Positions 60,834-64,000 of a DNA stretch of 64,000 nt are shown here, one piece after another; within the stretch, counting starts at the first letter, position 1, and the number at the start of each line of letters is the position of its first letter. This stretch comes from Hemileia vastatrix. Lineage: Eukaryota > Basidiomycota > Pucciniomycetes > Pucciniales > Zaghouaniaceae. The stretch is taken from assembly GCA_030280995.1 (NCBI GenBank), contig JASXTE010000070.1:98902-162901 (forward strand), in the 5' to 3' direction. A program made the translations under genes and the position numbers. The notes under the pieces were generated by a model that saw only the letters and a list, made by a program, of their open reading frames with translations, made no database searches and was not told the origin of the DNA.

Positions 60834-62652
60834 GTAAGTATTATTATTTTGAATTATTTTGACAAATTTTTCACATTCATTTGTTCCCTCGAGTCCTCAT
60901 AAATTCATAGGATGATTTTCATAATTTTGTTGTTTTTGTTGGAATTTTTATTTTTTTCTCATGTCAACCTGTCAACCTGTCAGGTTAACATTTTTGCTAA
61001 TGGCAAAAGACAAAAGACAAAAGAGACAAAAAGTGTCAGATGACTTAGTTGATCATCGATTGCCTATCGAATCATCAAATATCACTGACATTTCCCACAT
61101 TTGTTACATTTGTTATTGTCAAGTGTTACAAATTGAAGTTAAGTTTAAAATGTCACCGGACAAGAAATAGTGTATACACATTTCAACCCAACAATTTGTC
61201 TCAAGTTGATTCTTTGGTCACAATGATTAATGAAGTAATTGAAATCATCCTTTTGTTCAAAGATTAATCTTTTATCCAACATACTAGAACCATCAGTTCT
61301 TTCCATTTGAACCACTTTGACCATAACAATTGTTTCCTTTGAGATTGACATACAATGATAAGTTACTCAAGTAAATTAATAGACTGTTCATACACTCTTC
61401 ATACTGGTCAAATTGTGACATTCAACTTTTACTTGAGTCATTGTTGTTGCCGCTATCTTTGTAGTCATTCTTGTAGTTGTAGTTATTGTTGTTGTTGCTG
61501 AAGTGAAAGCCGAAGATTATTCATTCAATGCAGATTGTAGTCTTGAGTAATATACTCAGTGAGGTGTTGCAAAGACACACTTGACCAGTAAACTTTTATT
61601 AACTCAGTCAGTATACAACACTCAATGTGAGTATAAGTTACTTTTTTTCCACTCGAATAATCATTCACGTTGACTAAATCAGTCACTTTCATTTGTTTGT
61701 TCTGTTTTATTCAATTCTATTCTATTTTGTTTATTATCAAAACAATCCATTTTGCTGTATCTTTGGCTGTTCAGTGAATCATCATCATCATCATCATCTT
61801 GTTGTTGCTGTTGTGGCTGTTGTTGCTTTTGTTGTTGGCTATAACCATTTAAATGGTCAAGTAAACATCAGTGTGACAAATGGTTAGGTTAAATTGAATT
61901 TATTATCTGAATTGAATCTGATGATCTACAGTTCAAGGACAATTAACTTTGCAACAATCTCTATTCCAGTGGCAATTTTTTGTTTCTTCCTCAAGCAGAA
62001 TGATAATTCATTCAATTCAATAGGGAACAATGGAGAACAATAACTGTAGCTGATGTAAACCAATTACTTTGATCTGAATAAATTTATTATCTGATACAAT
62101 TGATTTGATATCACTAAGAAAAGATACACGAAAACATTTAAACATTTAAACATTGATTGCTAGGTAAAAATGGCTGATGAAAAGTTAAGTTTGTTAATCG
62201 ATTTATTATTCTTACCTTAAGTCCAATGATTTACTCAATCTTTGAAGGAGATCTAGACAGAGAATGAATCAATTGAAATTCATATAAAATTCAATGTGAT
62301 TCACTTTGATACATCAATAACATGGAATCAATGTGAATCAAAGTGAATCATGTGAACCTTTTGGAGAAGAAGAGAAGAAGAAAAGAAGAAGATAAAGTAA
62401 GATAGAAATATTTCAAACTGTACATCGTATATATTCTATGCATCGGATATATACACTGTATGAGGTTGATGGTTAAATTATTTCAACTTTGAATAAGAAA
62501 AAAGCCATTTGTACTTTTTGAGCACGTTTTTTGTGTGTATGATTTGTTTGTCGATATTTGTTATTGAATAACAAAATTGTCTTCCCTGTTCGCCCAGGAA
62601 AAAATATGATCTGAAGACACAAGCAGATATACACGCACACACACACATGTAT

Positions 62653-62690
<38 letters not shown>

Positions 62691-64000
62691 CTTGAAGAGG
62701 GTCATATGGTTGTATGATGCATCTTACATCTTACATTTTGTATCTAACATCTTATTGTTCTTTCTATGGAAATGAGTTTTTCTTATTTTCTCGGAAAGAA
62801 TAAGTTTACTGGAAGAAAATGTAACCATACAATAACTCTTGGTAGTCTTGGTGGTAGTTTTCGAAGTTTTTGAATTTTTTGCTTGGTTGTTGTCCATGCA
62901 GCGGCTATTTTCAACAGGACTTTTTTTAACAGGACTATTTTTCACTGTACTTTCAAGTGAAAGTTGACAGTTGTTACCAATGTTGAAAGAACATCTTGTC
63001 TCATCATATGGAATGGGTGTATACATCGTATATATGAGGCAAGAGAGTTTAATATTGTCTTATATTTTGTCGCCTTGTAACAATCTGAGGTTTGACGAAT
63101 TGAGTGTTTTGCAGTCTGTTGTTGTGTAGTTGATATGGTTGAAATAGTTGAATGTTGCTGATGTGGCTGATGTGTTTTTTCTTGTGTAAAATTTGTTGCA
63201 AAGTAACCAAATCAATTTACTTGTATCCTTGAGCACTTAAGTTGTAAACTTTTTTATCCCGTTCTCTCATCAACAATGAGAAAGTGTTGTTCTTTTGTTT
63301 TCTTTTATCTCTTTTTCTTTGTGTGCGTCTCCTTATTCAATTTTTTTCCTTCTTCTTTTATTTTTCTTGCAGTCAGTGTAAGTCAGTGACTCCAGTTAAC
63401 ATACATTACATGTAGAAATATTCTGGCAAATGTTTAACTTGCTTCTACTGTTGTCGAAGATGTAACTTTGAATAAAGAATAAAGAAAAAAAAGAAAGAAA
63501 GTCAAGTCGAAATAAGAAATGAGAAATAAGAAATAAGAAATAAGAAAAAAGGGGAAAAAAGGCAAAAAAATCTTTTTCTGTGGGTAAAAGAACAAATTGC
63601 CTGATATTGCAATGAAAGAAATACTTTTCTTGGTCAATGAAACAAAGAACAGCAGCAGTTGAGCAGTTGAACAGTTGAACTGAACAAAGCAGAACAAAAC
63701 AGAATAAAACAGATGAAAGAAGTGAACAGAAGTCGAAAGAAGAATCTTTTATTTCTTTCAGGACGAATTTGTCCTGACCGAATCAGGCAAAAAAGGTTAT
63801 TTTTCATCATCAGATTTACGATATTTCTTCTTCTTCTTCTTCTTCTTCTCCTTCCTTTTTACTTATTTATTTCCGGAGAGTTTTTTCTTCTTCCTTCTCT
63901 CTTTCTCTTTCTTTCTCATCTCTCACATTGTTCTATTTCACCCTTCCATGTGACTTTGTGTGCATTTGTGTGTGAGAGAAAGAGGGTGAAAGTGTCTTAC
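60834..64000. other. Start of a large intron of the CUB-domain gene, to the window edge
   Basis: No exon for the second half of CUB4 was found. Contents are simple sequence: catcat/gttgtt runs (about 61775-61840), a (ca)n and (ta)n block (62632-62686), aagaaataag units (about 63510-63550) and a (ttc)n run (about 63823-63848). Confidence 0.5.
62632..62686. repeat. Dinucleotide block: CA then TA
   Basis: An acacac run passes through atgtatatacatgt into a long alternating TA tract. Confidence 0.85.

Overview
The window reads as nuclear DNA of an AT-rich invertebrate. It holds spliced GT-AG genes with animal domain families, AATAAA signals, short introns in compact genes and very long repeat-filled introns in two others. 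The gene set (a CARP-type carbonic anhydrase-related protein, a four-CUB SOL-1-like protein, PRELI-like and PCID2) suits an arthropod. The intron-poor genes and abundant microsatellites recall acariform mites, but the species cannot be fixed from sequence alone.

Layout. (1) Bases 1-5992: the 3' part of a carbonic anhydrase-related (CA10/CA11-like) gene on +, with an unusually long Ser/Thr/His/Asn insertion. (2) 5993-11662: no recognised gene; simple repeats and one strong inverted repeat. (3) 11663-24632: a dense cluster of thymidylate synthase (+), MED17 (-), a decayed BUB1-family kinase (-), a PRELI/MSF1 protein (+), an XK-related scramblase-family protein (-), PCID2 (-), a small secreted Cys-rich protein (+), a PRPP synthetase-associated protein (+) and a PAQR receptor (-). 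Several have one to three exons and are packed head-to-head or tail-to-tail. (4) 24633-32518: a gene-poor stretch. (5) 32519 to beyond the right edge: one very large + strand gene encoding at least four CUB domains, best matched to SOL-1 (suppressor of lurcher) proteins. It has nine phase-compatible exons here, introns up to 14 kb, and a candidate alternative signal-peptide exon at 50377-50488 that could start a shorter form with only CUB3, CUB4 and what follows.

The compact cluster mixes housekeeping roles: dTMP synthesis, PRPP metabolism, transcription, mRNA export and mitochondrial lipid transfer. The flanking large genes belong to families known in other animals for synaptic or cell-surface roles. 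Nothing suggests an operon. Neighbouring genes share short intergenic regions that probably carry bidirectional promoters (PCID2/small secreted gene) or overlapping 3' ends (thymidylate synthase/MED17).

All gene models are manual reads: splice sites were chosen by GT-AG signals, reading phase and family alignment from memory. No database search or transcript evidence was available.
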